Part shown: positions 52,191 through 61,702 of the stretch, one piece after another
Position numbering within the stretch: position 1 is the stretch's first letter
Layout of the letters: each line of letters begins with the position of its first letter
DNA from: Syntrophomonas sp.
GTDB taxonomy: Bacteria > Bacillota > Syntrophomonadia > Syntrophomonadales > Syntrophomonadaceae
Direction: 5' to 3'
Length of the DNA stretch: 64,000 nt
NCBI GenBank assembly: GCA_016841245.1
Contig: JAENZN010000004.1
Span: 127,744 to 191,743 of the forward strand
Notes under the pieces: model-generated
Told to the model about the DNA's origin: nothing
The model's database searches: none
Seen by the model: the letters and a program-made list of their open reading frames with translations, nothing else
Program-made: the position numbers and the translations under genes

Positions 52191-52265
52191 GAGCTGTATG
52201 TCTTGAAAGGGACACGTACAGTTCTTAGGCGAGAAGGAGGGAGTAATCCCTCTGACTTAGCCGAC
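52191..52265 (+). mobile_element. Group II intron 3' remnant (domains V and VI)
   Basis: Bases 52191-52224 fold as domain V: GAGCTGTATGTC pairs with GGACACGTACAGTTC around a TGAAA loop. Bases 52231-52265 fold as domain VI (GGAGGGA/TCCCTC with a bulge) and end in the usual 3' border CCGAC. No reverse-transcriptase gene is present, and no clear 5' end was found. A sequence near 52010-52190 may be diverged domains. This is a truncated, immobile copy. Confidence 0.8.
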
Positions 52266-52429
52266 AACCCGGATAAGTCATGAGATACTTACTCTTACGT
52301 TGGGGAGGAAGAATCATTGCCATATATCAAATTAGCGGATTCTGCTAAGCTATTAACGAATTTTTTAATGGTATCAATTGGTATAATATAAAATGTAATC
52401 CGAATTACTTTTAAAAGGAGCTGGAAAAG

Positions 52430-53359
52430 ATGCCAATCGTAACTTCAACTGAAATGTTTAAAAAGGCTTATGAAGGTGGCTATGCAATCGGAGCATTTAA
52501 TGTCAATAACATGGAGATCATTCAGGGGATAACTGAAGCCGCCAAAGAAGAGAATGCGCCGCTGATATTGCAAGTTTCTGCCGGGGCCAGGAAATATGCC
52601 AATCATACCTACCTGATGAAACTGATTGAGGCTGCTGTAATAGAAACCGGGCTGCCGATTTGCCTACACTTGGATCACGGCGACACCTTTGAACTGTGTA
52701 AATCATGTATCGATGGCGGTTTTACTTCGGTAATGATAGACGGCTCACATTTCTCCCTTACGGAAAACATCAAGCTCACCAAGCAGGTGGTTGATTATGC
52801 CCATGACAAGGGTGTAGTGGTTGAAGGAGAACTGGGCAGACTGGCAGGTGTAGAAGATGAGGTAAACGTATCTGCCAAAGACTCTTCCTATACCGACCCG
52901 GACGAGGTTGAGGAATTTGTTACCAAAACAGGTGTGGATTCTCTGGCCATTGCCATTGGAACCAGCCACGGTGCATTTAAATTCAAAGGTCAGGCGAGCC
53001 TGCGGTTTGACATTCTGGAAGAAGTTCAAAGAAGACTGCCGGGGTTCCCCATCGTTCTTCACGGTGCTTCCTCAGTTATTCCTGAATTTGTAGATATGAT
53101 TAACACTTATGGCGGCAAAATGTCCGGAGCCCAGGGAGTGCCTGAAGACATGCTCAGAAAAGCTGCTTCCTTGGCCGTATGTAAAATTAACATCGATTCT
53201 GATTTACGGCTGGCTATGACCGGAACCGTCAGAAAGTATTTAGCTGAAGACCCTGCAGAATTCGATCCCCGGAAGTATCTGGGACCGGCCCGAGAGGCCA
53301 TAAAACAATTGGTCAAAAACAAAATTGTCAATGTATTGGGCTGCAACGGAAGGGCATAG
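52430..53359 (+). CDS. fba: Class II fructose-bisphosphate aldolase
   Basis: A 309-residue zinc aldolase interconverting fructose-1,6-bisphosphate with two triose phosphates. Zinc-binding histidines are in LHLDHGD, IGTSHGAFKF and VLHGASSV; SVMIDGSHF and NIDSDLRLAMT are family hallmarks. AAAGGAG lies nine bases before the ATG. It is a single gene with its own terminator and probably works in gluconeogenesis from acetyl-CoA in this lifestyle. Confidence 0.96.
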   Translation: MPIVTSTEMFKKAYEGGYAIGAFNVNNMEIIQGITEAAKEENAPLILQVSAGARKYANHTYLMKLIEAAVIETGLPICLHLDHGDTFELCKSCIDGGFTSVMIDGSHFSLTENIKLTKQVVDYAHDKGVVVEGELGRLAGVEDEVNVSAKDSSYTDPDEVEEFVTKTGVDSLAIAIGTSHGAFKFKGQASLRFDILEEVQRRLPGFPIVLHGASSVIPEFVDMINTYGGKMSGAQGVPEDMLRKAASLAVCKINIDSDLRLAMTGTVRKYLAEDPAEFDPRKYLGPAREAIKQLVKNKIVNVLGCNGRA

Positions 53360-53412
53360 AAAATGCTGAGAGGATTCTTTCCGCTTGATAAATTTTAATA
53401 TATCATTCAACG

Positions 53413-53447
53413 GCTCGCTGGAAATTTGTCCCCTGCGAGCTTTTTTT
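53413..53447 (+). terminator. Terminator of fba
   Basis: GCTCGC/GCGAGC stem with a 16-base loop, followed by seven Ts. Confidence 0.8.
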
Positions 53448-53821
53448 ATCCGGTTTGTTAAATCCTTCAAGTGCTCGTTCCCTTCAAGAAAAAGCAAGCA
53501 GGTTTTTCCCGAATATGCAAATAAAAAAGAATTTTGGATATAAGTGCAGGAAAACCTGGTAAATATTGAAAGGATAAAAAAGGAAGATTTGAAAAAATCG
53601 GGGTTGGGTAGAGGGATTTCGGTATGAAAACAAGAGGATAGTGCTACCGGTTTCCGGGTTTTATTAAGTGGATTACTGTCTATTAAGCGAAGTTGGATTT
53701 TTAAGATTAATAGCAGCCAATTCATGCATCAATACCACTGATATTTCTATCAGTACCACCTTCCTGTAAAATTAGGTTGGCATTTTTATAGCCAAAACAC
53801 TACAGGAAGGAGGCCACAACT
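53448..53821. other. Non-coding stretch before the IS21 fragment
   Basis: No gene recognised. The left end of the insertion element may lie in 53730-53800, where GATATTTCTATC is a short inverted repeat, but no terminal TG/CA repeat could be set. Confidence 0.4.
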
Positions 53822-54364
53822 ATGGTCAACAAAATCAAGGTGAAGCTCATACTTGAACTTCATAAGGCAGGTATGTCTAGAAATACCATTGCTGACAACC
53901 GTCATATGTCACGTTCCTCTGTTACTGACGTAATCCGTCTCTCCAAGGAAATATCCATTGCCTTTGACGATGTCAAGGATAAGGGCGAAAAACAAGTATA
54001 CTGCCTATTCTATCCGGGCAAGCATGCAGAAGAAACTGTGTATAAGAATCCGGATTACAAATATGTCCACTCCGAGTTGAAGAAGGTAGGCGTAACACTC
54101 AAACTTCTGTGGGAGGAATACCGTGACAAATGCAATAAGGAATGCTCTATTCCCATGGGCTACACAAAGTACTGTAACGAATATGTGGAATACACGATTA
54201 CAAACACCCTAACCAACCACCTGATACATAAGCCAAACTATCAATATATTTTGCCATATGAGGCCGAAGCGGTCAGCGGCAGATATTATGCTATAATTTA
54301 TTTGTGCTGTTTATGTAAAAGCGTTTCTAAGTTATATTTCGCTTTGGGGATAGCTTATCGATAA
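53822..54364 (+). pseudogene. IS21-family transposase (IstA) N-terminal fragment
   Basis: A 180-codon frame whose first 130 residues are a typical IS21 IstA N-terminus: a helix-turn-helix (LILELHKAGMSRNTIADNRH, then SRSSVTDVIR) followed by ELKKVGVTLKLLWEEYRD and GYTKYCNEYVEYT. It then loses the family pattern before the DDE core (a normal IstA is about 400-500 residues), and no IstB follows. It is a truncated, inactive remnant that ends 30 bp before the M24 peptidase gene. Confidence 0.85.
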
Positions 54365-54393
54365 TAAATTAGAAATATGGGGAAAAGGAGATA

Positions 54394-55464
54394 ATGAAAA
54401 AACAACGGATTAATAGTGTTACGGAAAATATGAAAAAAGCGGGGCTTACACAGATTATTGTATCTTCTACTGCATCGCTTTATTACCTGACTGGTTTTTG
54501 GGTTGAGCCTCATGAACGTATGATTGCGCTGTATCTCGATATTTCGGGTAAAGCGATACTGTTTGGCAATGAAATTTTTGGGCTTGAAAGCATGCCTGAC
54601 TTGCCTCTGATTAACCACAAGGACGGGTATCATCCAATTGAGGGACTTGCAAAGGTTGTCAAACCCGGTAAACTAGGCATTGATAAGTCCTGGACCAGCA
54701 ATTTCCTGATCGAACTGATGCAGCTGAGAAAGGATATTATCCCTGTTCAGGGTTCTGCACCTGTGGATTTGGCAAGAAAGTTGAAGGATGAAACCGAACA
54801 AACGCTCATGCGCAAGAGTTCCCGCATCAACGACCAGGTTGTCGGATCAGTGATTGCCATGATCAAAGATGGCGTAACCGAGAACTATCTTGCTTCACAA
54901 GTGAATAAACAGTTTATTAAAAACGGCGCGGATTGTGAGGGCACCCAGCTCGTCTGCTTTGGTGCCAATTGCGCTGATCCTCATCACAACAGTAACAACA
55001 CAATACTAAAGGTAGGGGACAGTGTGCTTTTTGATATTTTCACCCCCATAAACCGCTATTGGTGCGATATGACAAGAACCGTCTTTTATAAAACCGTCAC
55101 AGATAAGCAGCGCCAGGTTTATAACCTGGTCAAACTTGCCAATGAAACGGCTATTTCCAAGATAAAACCCGGGGTACTGCTTTCAGAAATCGATGAAACG
55201 GCTAGAAATATTATTACGCAGGGCGGGTATGGCGAATACTTTACCCACCGTCTGGGTCATGGAATCGGCCTCGATTGTCACGAACCCCCTGATGTAAGCC
55301 TTGCCTCGGATACGTCGCTTGAAGTCGGGATGATGTTTTCGGTGGAACCCGGGATTTATTTGCCAGGGGAGTTTGGGGTAAGAATTGAAGACCTCGTGAT
55401 GGTTACCGAGGATGGCTATGAGGTTCTGAACCGGTATCCAAAGGAACTGCAGGTAATCGATTAG
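54394..55464 (+). CDS. M24-family Xaa-Pro aminopeptidase-like hydrolase
   Basis: A 356-residue pita-bread hydrolase with a creatinase-like N-terminal domain and a C-terminal catalytic domain. The five dinuclear metal ligands are visible: Asp in VLFDIFTP, Asp in WCDMTRT, His in HRLGHGIGL, Glu in SVEPGIY, and Glu in VRIEDLVMV. The closest match by pattern is Xaa-Pro dipeptidase (PepQ). AAAAGGAG precedes the ATG. It lies next to the HyuAB operon; creatinase shares this fold, so a role in amide or hydantoin breakdown is possible but not shown. Confidence 0.9.
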   Translation: MKKQRINSVTENMKKAGLTQIIVSSTASLYYLTGFWVEPHERMIALYLDISGKAILFGNEIFGLESMPDLPLINHKDGYHPIEGLAKVVKPGKLGIDKSWTSNFLIELMQLRKDIIPVQGSAPVDLARKLKDETEQTLMRKSSRINDQVVGSVIAMIKDGVTENYLASQVNKQFIKNGADCEGTQLVCFGANCADPHHNSNNTILKVGDSVLFDIFTPINRYWCDMTRTVFYKTVTDKQRQVYNLVKLANETAISKIKPGVLLSEIDETARNIITQGGYGEYFTHRLGHGIGLDCHEPPDVSLASDTSLEVGMMFSVEPGIYLPGEFGVRIEDLVMVTEDGYEVLNRYPKELQVID

Positions 55465-55488
55465 AACGAAAATTAATATGATGATTAG

Positions 55489-55528
55489 ACGCTGACTATT
55501 AGGATTTCCAGCGTACTTCTTTTTTTTT
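55489..55528 (+). terminator. Terminator of the M24 peptidase gene
   Basis: ACGCTG/CAGCGT stem with a 14-base loop, then ACTTC and nine Ts. Confidence 0.8.
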
Positions 55529-55544
55529 GTGAAACATCAACACA

Positions 55545-55580
55545 GAAAAAGCAAAAGAACTGTTGCACACTTTGCAACAG
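55545..55580 (-). terminator. Terminator of the HyuAB-cupin operon
   Basis: On the minus strand, CTGTTGCA/TGCAACAG with a five-base loop is followed by GTTCTTTTGCTTTTTC. Confidence 0.65.
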
Positions 55581-55618
55581 CTCCTTGATTTCTTTTCAAT
55601 CAGAAATACAACAATAAA

Positions 55619-55951
55619 CTATTTCTTCTCAATAAGCATCCATACAACTTCTGCATTGCTGTTACTGTCATTGATGCTGCTATGTTCTTCGCCTGCAGGA
55701 ATAAAAGATGCAGAACCTTCTCTCATTGCAAAGATTTGATCTCCTACTTTGCATTTAACATTCCCGGAGAGCACATAACTGTATTCATCTCCGCTATGCG
55801 CAGCCGGCGGAACCACCGTATCCGGTGGGAAGATGGCATGACCCATGGTTACACCTTCTCCAGCTTTTACTGTATCACCGAACAGATCCCGCATGGTAAC
55901 CCCATCAGCGCGAACGTTTCCTTCAATTTCATTTATATTTCTTACGATCAT
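55619..55951 (-). CDS. Cupin-domain protein
   Basis: A 110-residue single-domain cupin. Motif 1 is HSGDEYSYVLSG and motif 2 is PAGEEHSS, giving a small beta-barrel with a probable metal site (His, Glu, His). The function is unknown; small cupins near hydantoinase genes may bind or process the substrate. Its ATG follows the hyuB stop by two bases, so it is the last gene of the operon. Confidence 0.85.
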   Translation of the reverse strand: MIVRNINEIEGNVRADGVTMRDLFGDTVKAGEGVTMGHAIFPPDTVVPPAAHSGDEYSYVLSGNVKCKVGDQIFAMREGSASFIPAGEEHSSINDSNSNAEVVWMLIEKK

Positions 55952-55952
55952 T

Positions 55953-57668
55953 TTAGTTTTCTTCCTTTCTAACAGCCTCGAAGGTTACCGGGTCAACATC
56001 AACCCCATAATCTTTTTTGGCCTGTGCTAAGGTAATGTAGCCATTGCGAACATCGCTGGCAACACGGTTTACATCTCTTTTGAGCGGATCTCCATATCCA
56101 CCGCCGGTACAGGTGACCATGTTGACGACGTCATTCGTATTTAATACTGCACGGGCAGTGATCCCCATGGGCCCTTCGTGGGTACCGTCTGCTCTGAAAA
56201 TTTCAAAATAATTATAGGAACCATCTTTGCCGCCGGCTGTACCCCAGGCAGGATATTTGTTTCGCCCGAAGGAAGCCGTAAAGGACTGATTATCGCTCAT
56301 TGCACGGTATTTTCGTACCGAACCGCTGCCACCTCGGAATCTGCCACAACCGGCCCCATCGGTATGGAGGCTATATTCATCGATCATAATGCCATAACGG
56401 GTTTCTGCCATTTCAACCGGTACATTATAGGTTTCGCCATCACCAACACAGAATTGGCCCACTTCACCATCTTTTGCAGCGCTTGCACCCCAACCGCCGC
56501 CAGTTGGTTCAACAATGAGGAAGGGGACACCAGTATCTTGATGATTACCGGCCAGTACAACAGCGCATACCGAAAGCATATGACCCGCACCTAGATATTC
56601 TGGGAATACAGGCGCCATAGCTTTCCAGAGGACATCAGCCGCATAGAGCATACTCTCGAAGTAACAAGAAGTGGGCGCCGGAGCATTGCACTCTAAAATG
56701 GAGCCTGGCTCCGTAATCACCCGCAGAGGCCGAAAGACTCCATCATTTATCACCAGCTCTGGATCAATAATAGACATATATACGATTTTAGCACCTGCAC
56801 AGAGGGAGGTGTAACCGGTATTGATTGGACTGACCACCTGCGGACTGCTACCAGAATAATCAGCAATGAATTCATCATCCGTAATGGTCACCTTAACTTT
56901 AATAAGTACAGGATTTCCATATCCATCATCATCCATATATTCTTCCATTTCCCATGTGCCATTGGCGCATTCGGAGAGGCGCTTTCGGGCTACGATCTCG
57001 CCCTGATCCAAAAGACGGCGCATGGATTCACGAACCGTACCAGCTTCATATTTTTCACAAAGCTCAATAATTCTCTTACTACCAGTACGAAGAGAAGCAA
57101 TCTGTCCCCACATATCGCCCTCCGCAGCAACAGGGAAACGGACATTTGATTTGATCATATCTACGATGGGCTGACAGATTTCTCCGGAATCCATTAACTT
57201 CACTCCTGAGAAACGCAAGCCTTCCTGAAATACCTCGGTAGAATCGGTCGTGAAAGAACCGGCTGCCATTCCGCCAACGTCAGACCAATGGGCTTTGTTT
57301 CCCAAAAAGGCGATGATTTCTCCGTTATAAAATACCGGCATCATCATACCGATATCGGACAGATGAGAACCACCCCCCATATACGGGTCATTGATCATAT
57401 ACACATCGCCAGGTTTAATGTTTTCTTTGCCGAATTTATCAATAACCGCCTGTATCATGGGGGAAATGAGTCCGATGAAACCACATGCACCATTTCCCTG
57501 AGTAAGCAGGTGTCCATCACTATCAGCAATCCCGCAGGCATAGTCAAGGGTCTCATAGATTATAGGACTCATAGATGTACGCGCAAAGGAATAAAATACT
57601 TCATTACCAATGGCAATTAATGAATCCTTTACGATATCGAGGGTTACTGAATTTATTATTTTCGTCAT
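55953..57668 (-). CDS. hyuB: Hydantoinase/oxoprolinase subunit B (HyuB)
   Basis: A 571-residue B subunit of the ATP-dependent hydantoinase/5-oxoprolinase/acetone carboxylase superfamily. Conserved stretches are YETLDYACGIADSDGHLL, DVYMINDPYMGGGSHLSDIGM, NTGYTSLCAGAKIVYM and GGGWGASAAKDGE. The B subunit forms the active enzyme with HyuA. Which cyclic amide is opened cannot be decided. GAGGAGG precedes the ATG, which starts one base after the hyuA stop, so the two are coupled. Confidence 0.92.
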   Translation of the reverse strand: MTKIINSVTLDIVKDSLIAIGNEVFYSFARTSMSPIIYETLDYACGIADSDGHLLTQGNGACGFIGLISPMIQAVIDKFGKENIKPGDVYMINDPYMGGGSHLSDIGMMMPVFYNGEIIAFLGNKAHWSDVGGMAAGSFTTDSTEVFQEGLRFSGVKLMDSGEICQPIVDMIKSNVRFPVAAEGDMWGQIASLRTGSKRIIELCEKYEAGTVRESMRRLLDQGEIVARKRLSECANGTWEMEEYMDDDGYGNPVLIKVKVTITDDEFIADYSGSSPQVVSPINTGYTSLCAGAKIVYMSIIDPELVINDGVFRPLRVITEPGSILECNAPAPTSCYFESMLYAADVLWKAMAPVFPEYLGAGHMLSVCAVVLAGNHQDTGVPFLIVEPTGGGWGASAAKDGEVGQFCVGDGETYNVPVEMAETRYGIMIDEYSLHTDGAGCGRFRGGSGSVRKYRAMSDNQSFTASFGRNKYPAWGTAGGKDGSYNYFEIFRADGTHEGPMGITARAVLNTNDVVNMVTCTGGGYGDPLKRDVNRVASDVRNGYITLAQAKKDYGVDVDPVTFEAVRKEEN

Positions 57669-57669
57669 T

Positions 57670-59718
57670 TTATTCTGCCTCCTCAGTAATGATTAGATTC
57701 CCGTATTGATCAACGTTCACATTTTGTCCCGGATAGATAACGGTTGAAGAACTTTTTTCTTCAATGACCACAGGTCCGGAGAACTTGGCACCAGAGCCTA
57801 ATTTTGACCGATTATACACGGGGGTATCTAGCCACCCACTTTCATTAAAACAAACCGGACGGACAGATATCTTCGCATCTTCTGTATCACTAGTCTGGGG
57901 AGATATTTTTTGCAGCTTCGGACGGGTAAGACCACCATTGCCAACAAAATGATAATTTACGATTTCTACACCGGAATTAGGAAGGCGGAAGGTGTAGGCT
58001 TGCTCATGGGCTTCATGGAAACGCTGTTTGATTACTTCTTTGTCTTCTTCCTTAAGGGGAACCGTGGGGACGGAAACCTTCACAGTGTGTTCTTGCCCTA
58101 TATAACGCATATCTACGTAATACTGACAAATCATCTGAGCAACAGGGATTCCTTCATCTGAAAATTGCTTTTCAGCCTGTTCTTGCATTCCTTGCCAAAT
58201 GTCATTGATTTCCTTAACCGGGGCTTCTGCCAGAGGAGATATGTGAGTCCTGATATAGTCATGGCGAAGATCGGTCATCAACATTCCCCATGCAGCAAAT
58301 ACCGAAGCCGCCACAGGAACGACGATTTTCTTAATATTTAATTCTCTCGCCAGAGAAGCACAATGCATAGGCCCGCCACCTCCGAAGGCTACCATGGTGA
58401 ATTCTCGTGGATCATACCCACGACGAATGGAGATAAGTTTCAGAGCATTGTACATATTGGATTCTGCCACTCGAATAATGCCCATGGCCGCTTCATTGGC
58501 ATTTAAACCAAGGGGTTCTCCTACATTTTTAACGACAGCATCCTTCACGGCATCTAAATCTACGAGATTGTCAAAATTATCGGCAGAGAGACAACCCGTC
58601 AACAGACAGGCATCAGTGGTCGTTGGTTTGGTTCCTCCGATTCCGTAAGCAACCGGTCCGGGAAGAGCACCGGCAGACTCGGGCCCCACACGCAGAGATC
58701 CTGCCTCATCGATCCAAGCTATGGAACCGCCGCCATTCCCGATTTCTACGATATCAACGACAGGAGACATGATTGGATATCCTGCATAGCTGTCGGTTCT
58801 TTCAATTCGATATTCGGTAGTGACCTTAACTTCTCCATTGTCAACGAGAGAGCATTTGGCAGTAGTACCACCGACATCGAAGGCGATCAGGTTGTCTTCT
58901 CCTATGATCTGCCCGAGGATTGCAGCACCATACACACCGGCTACAGGACCTGATTCCACCATGTTAACAGGAGCCTGTTTGGCTTGATCAAAGGTGGTTG
59001 TTCCGCCGTTTGACTGCATTATATAGCTTTTGCCTTTAAATCCTATACCTTCCAATTTTTCTGACAAATTGTTCAGATATGAAGAAGCGGTTGGCATTAC
59101 ATATGAATTTAAGGCAACAGTGGAGGTGCGTTCAAATTCCCGCCATTCACGAGTAACTGTAGAGGAAGTAGTAATAAAAACTTCCGGCCATAGAGACCTG
59201 ATGATCTCAGCGGTCTTATGTTCATGTTCGTCATTGGCATAGGAATTAATGTAACAGATTCCGATGGATTCGACTTCCTGTTCCTTGAAGTATGTAACTG
59301 CTGCATTTATATCTTCAATATTTAAAGGCTCTGCCTCTTTTCCTTTATAAGTCATTCTTCCCGCAACCTCCTGGCGAAGATAACGCGGAATGAAAGGTTC
59401 GGGTTTATGAAACACCAGATTGAACAGGTCAGGACGGTTACATCTGGCGATTTCCAGCACATCACGGAAGCCCTTGGTTGTTATTAAACCAGTTTTGCCT
59501 CCCTTACGTTCAGTAAGAGCATTAATAATCGTGGTTGTTCCATGAATGAAAGTATCTATGCTTTTAGGAGATAACTCACTTTTCTTAATGACATCGAGCA
59601 CACCATGTTCAAAGTTTGGCGGTGTTGTATGACTTTTTTGGTTCACCATGCAGCCATTGTTTTCATCAATGGAAACTAAATCGGTGAACGTTCCGCCAAT
59701 ATCGGTTGCGATACGCAT
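57670..59718 (-). CDS. hyuA: Hydantoinase/oxoprolinase subunit A (HyuA)
   Basis: A 682-residue A subunit, the ATP-using part. It opens with the phosphate-binding motif ATDIGGTFTDLVSID and contains TTIINALTERKGGKTGLITT, the second phosphate loop IAFDVGGTTAKCSLV, and GGGGPMHCASLARELNIKK. The acetate/sugar kinase-like fold binds ATP for amide hydrolysis. AAGGAGG lies eight bases before the ATG. It is the first gene of hyuA-hyuB-cupin. Confidence 0.92.
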   Translation of the reverse strand: MRIATDIGGTFTDLVSIDENNGCMVNQKSHTTPPNFEHGVLDVIKKSELSPKSIDTFIHGTTTIINALTERKGGKTGLITTKGFRDVLEIARCNRPDLFNLVFHKPEPFIPRYLRQEVAGRMTYKGKEAEPLNIEDINAAVTYFKEQEVESIGICYINSYANDEHEHKTAEIIRSLWPEVFITTSSTVTREWREFERTSTVALNSYVMPTASSYLNNLSEKLEGIGFKGKSYIMQSNGGTTTFDQAKQAPVNMVESGPVAGVYGAAILGQIIGEDNLIAFDVGGTTAKCSLVDNGEVKVTTEYRIERTDSYAGYPIMSPVVDIVEIGNGGGSIAWIDEAGSLRVGPESAGALPGPVAYGIGGTKPTTTDACLLTGCLSADNFDNLVDLDAVKDAVVKNVGEPLGLNANEAAMGIIRVAESNMYNALKLISIRRGYDPREFTMVAFGGGGPMHCASLARELNIKKIVVPVAASVFAAWGMLMTDLRHDYIRTHISPLAEAPVKEINDIWQGMQEQAEKQFSDEGIPVAQMICQYYVDMRYIGQEHTVKVSVPTVPLKEEDKEVIKQRFHEAHEQAYTFRLPNSGVEIVNYHFVGNGGLTRPKLQKISPQTSDTEDAKISVRPVCFNESGWLDTPVYNRSKLGSGAKFSGPVVIEEKSSSTVIYPGQNVNVDQYGNLIITEEAE

Positions 59719-59961
59719 ACTATTTTCCTCCTTGAATAATAAGTTTTATGAAGTAGGATTATGGCAATTTCTATATATTATAGATTTAATTTTCAAATAA
59801 CACAATTATACTGCCTTTGAAGAAAAAGCTGAAGATCTTAGGGTAAAGGTCATAAGGAAGCACACGAAATTATCAGGTCAACCAGTCAAGCAGATAAAGT
59901 GTGCAGCAGCCAAAACCTAAACGTACCAATGGATTCAGGGCAACAACCTAACATCAGGAAT
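59719..59961. other. Junction between hyu operon and mobile element
   Basis: About 240 bases. A 39-codon plus-strand frame (about 59803-59920, containing EEKAEDLRVKVIRKHTKL) ends in TAA and lacks a start; it may be a scrap of a gene cut by the element. No integrase or clear attachment site is seen. Confidence 0.4.
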
Positions 59962-59994
59962 GAAGGACGCCACAGATCGGCGTCCTTCTTTCTT
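59962..59994 (+). terminator. Terminator at left side of the mobile element
   Basis: Perfect ten-base stem GAAGGACGCC/GGCGTCCTTC with a seven-base loop, then TTTCTTTTCC. Confidence 0.78.
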
Positions 59995-60055
59995 TTCCAC
60001 GGAACTGTAAACCAATCGAAAAAATTGAACATGATACATCAATGCGCCGAAACCG

Positions 60056-60088
60056 AACCGCTTATGTGAAAACATAGGCGGTTTTTGT
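60056..60088 (+). terminator. Hairpin just upstream of the ParB-like gene
   Basis: AACCGC-TATGT pairs with ACATA-GCGGTT around a GAAA loop, followed by TTTTGTATTTTG. It lies 25 bases before the gene and may act as an attenuator or insulate it from upstream transcripts. Confidence 0.72.
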
Positions 60089-60112
60089 ATTTTGAAGTAA
60101 AGGAGAATTCCA

Positions 60113-61048
60113 ATGAATAACGAAAGCACCAGAAAAAGCGCCACCGTTGATGATCTGCTCGGACCTGTCGAAAAGACAAGAAGTAAAAATGAAGAAATCA
60201 CATTCGTGCCTTTGTCGGACCTTCACTCTTTCCCGAATCATCCATATCAGGTCAGGCAGAATGAAACGCTGACCGAACTTGCCGACAGCATCAGAGAATC
60301 CGGGGTGCTCGTGCCTGCGCTCGTGCGGCCCCGTGCGGGAGGAGGATATGAACTGATTTCCGGACACCGCCGCAAAACGGCCTGCGCAATCGCGGGCGTG
60401 TTTGAAATGCCGGTCGTCGTACGGAATATGGACGACGACACCGCAATACTGGCAATGGTAAACAGCAATTCACAGCGTGAAAACCTGCTGCCGAGCGAGA
60501 AGGCATTTGCGTATAAAATGAAGCTTGAGGCAATAAAACGTCAGGCCGGACGACCAAAAAATAATCCAGACCAAATTGGGCTGAATTATGGAGGAAAGCA
60601 ATCCAGTGAGATTTTAGGTGAACAAATCGGTGAAAGTAAAAATCAGATACAGCGCTATATCCGCCTCACGTATCTCATTCCTGAAATTCTGAAAATGGTC
60701 GATGACAAGCGCATCGCCTTCAATCCGGCTGTTGAGCTGTCTTACCTTGACGGGAAAGAACAAAAATCGCTGCTGGAAACCATGGAGAGCGAGGAATGCA
60801 CGCCGTCGCTCGCCCAGGCACAGCGGATGAAAAAGCTCAGCCGGGACGGCAAACTCGACACGGACGCCATTTTCGCCATTATGACCGAGGAAAAAGCAAA
60901 CCAGGCGCAGAAAGTTACCCTCAGGTTCAGTGCGTTACAGAAATTCTATCCGGACGGAACCACGCCAAAGCAGATCGAGGACGACCTGCTGAAGCTTCTG
61001 GAGGACAGGCAGCGCCGCCGTCAGCGGAGTAAGAAACAGGAACGATAG
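60113..61048 (+). CDS. ParB-like partition protein of a mobile element
   Basis: A 311-residue protein with a ParB N-terminal (CTP-binding) domain: VPLSDLHSFPNHPYQVR, LADSIRESGVLVPALVRP, and the nucleotide box ELISGHRRKTAC. ENLLPSEKAFAYKMKLEAIK leads into the helix-turn-helix (IGESKNQIQRYIRLTYLIPE). The C-terminus is basic. It is the type found in integrative elements of Firmicutes rather than chromosomal Spo0J. AAAGGAG precedes the ATG. No ParA is in the window, so the cluster is partial or ParA-less. GC content rises clearly here. Confidence 0.9.
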   Translation: MNNESTRKSATVDDLLGPVEKTRSKNEEITFVPLSDLHSFPNHPYQVRQNETLTELADSIRESGVLVPALVRPRAGGGYELISGHRRKTACAIAGVFEMPVVVRNMDDDTAILAMVNSNSQRENLLPSEKAFAYKMKLEAIKRQAGRPKNNPDQIGLNYGGKQSSEILGEQIGESKNQIQRYIRLTYLIPEILKMVDDKRIAFNPAVELSYLDGKEQKSLLETMESEECTPSLAQAQRMKKLSRDGKLDTDAIFAIMTEEKANQAQKVTLRFSALQKFYPDGTTPKQIEDDLLKLLEDRQRRRQRSKKQER

Positions 61049-61113
61049 TCCGCACCTTTGCGGTTTGCCGGCCGCCCTGCTACACTTGAGAAAAATAGTA
61101 AGGAGGCCTGACG

Positions 61114-61458
61114 ATGGAACTGACATATACAAAGTGCGGAGACTATCTGCTGCCGGACCTGACCCTGCCGAAGCAGACGTCCATCGGTAAATATGGGATG
61201 CTTCTCAAGACTTATCTGAAAACGTACAGGCCGGCAGCCTACACAGCCCTTCTTATCTCGGGCCGGTTGCAGGAACATCTTGCGGAGATCGACAGAACGG
61301 CAAAGGAACGCATCGAGCTGATAACAGCCCGGATGGCGGCGGCTCAAAATGTGACCGAGTCCCTGAAAGCAAACGATCAAATGAAATGGGTCGGCAGAAT
61401 GAACGCAATCCGGCAGAGCGCCGAAGAAACTGTCCTTGCAGAGGCGGTGTATCTATGA
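61114..61458 (+). CDS. tnpV: TnpV-family transposon-encoded protein
   Basis: A 114-residue protein of the TnpV family (PF14198), carried by many clostridial transposons and integrative elements. It shows the family opening GDYLLPDLTLPKQ, GKYGMLLKTYLK, then LQEHLAEIDRTAKERIE and the end MKWVGRMNAIRQSAEE. Its role is unknown. AAGGAGG lies eight bases before the ATG. Its stop overlaps the next start (ATGA at 61455-61458). Confidence 0.88.
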   Translation: MELTYTKCGDYLLPDLTLPKQTSIGKYGMLLKTYLKTYRPAAYTALLISGRLQEHLAEIDRTAKERIELITARMAAAQNVTESLKANDQMKWVGRMNAIRQSAEETVLAEAVYL

Positions 61459-61616
61459 GACGGGACAGGAGATACATACGGCTGGATACCAGCGAGCATC
61501 GGCTGCTCATCTTCGCACTCAATAAAATGCGAAACCGGCTTATCGGCGAACATCGTCCCACTGACGTAGTGGACGAACTATTGATGAAGGTAATTGATGC
61601 ACCGGTGAAAAAGTAA
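61455..61616 (+). CDS. Small basic protein of the mobile element
   Basis: A 53-residue, Arg-rich protein of unknown function that starts at the ATG overlapping the tnpV stop. The frame reads RRDRRYIRLDTSEHRLLIFA and then a helical DVVDELLMKVI. Similar short frames commonly follow tnpV in related elements. Translational coupling supports it as real. Confidence 0.65.
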   Translation: MRRDRRYIRLDTSEHRLLIFALNKMRNRLIGEHRPTDVVDELLMKVIDAPVKK

Positions 61617-61702
61617 ACAGCCATCGGAATTGAGGAGAGCAGAAATGCTCTCCTTTTTCATGCCTGAAAACGTGGCTGCGGTGTGTCCATTCATTTAGCG
61701 AG

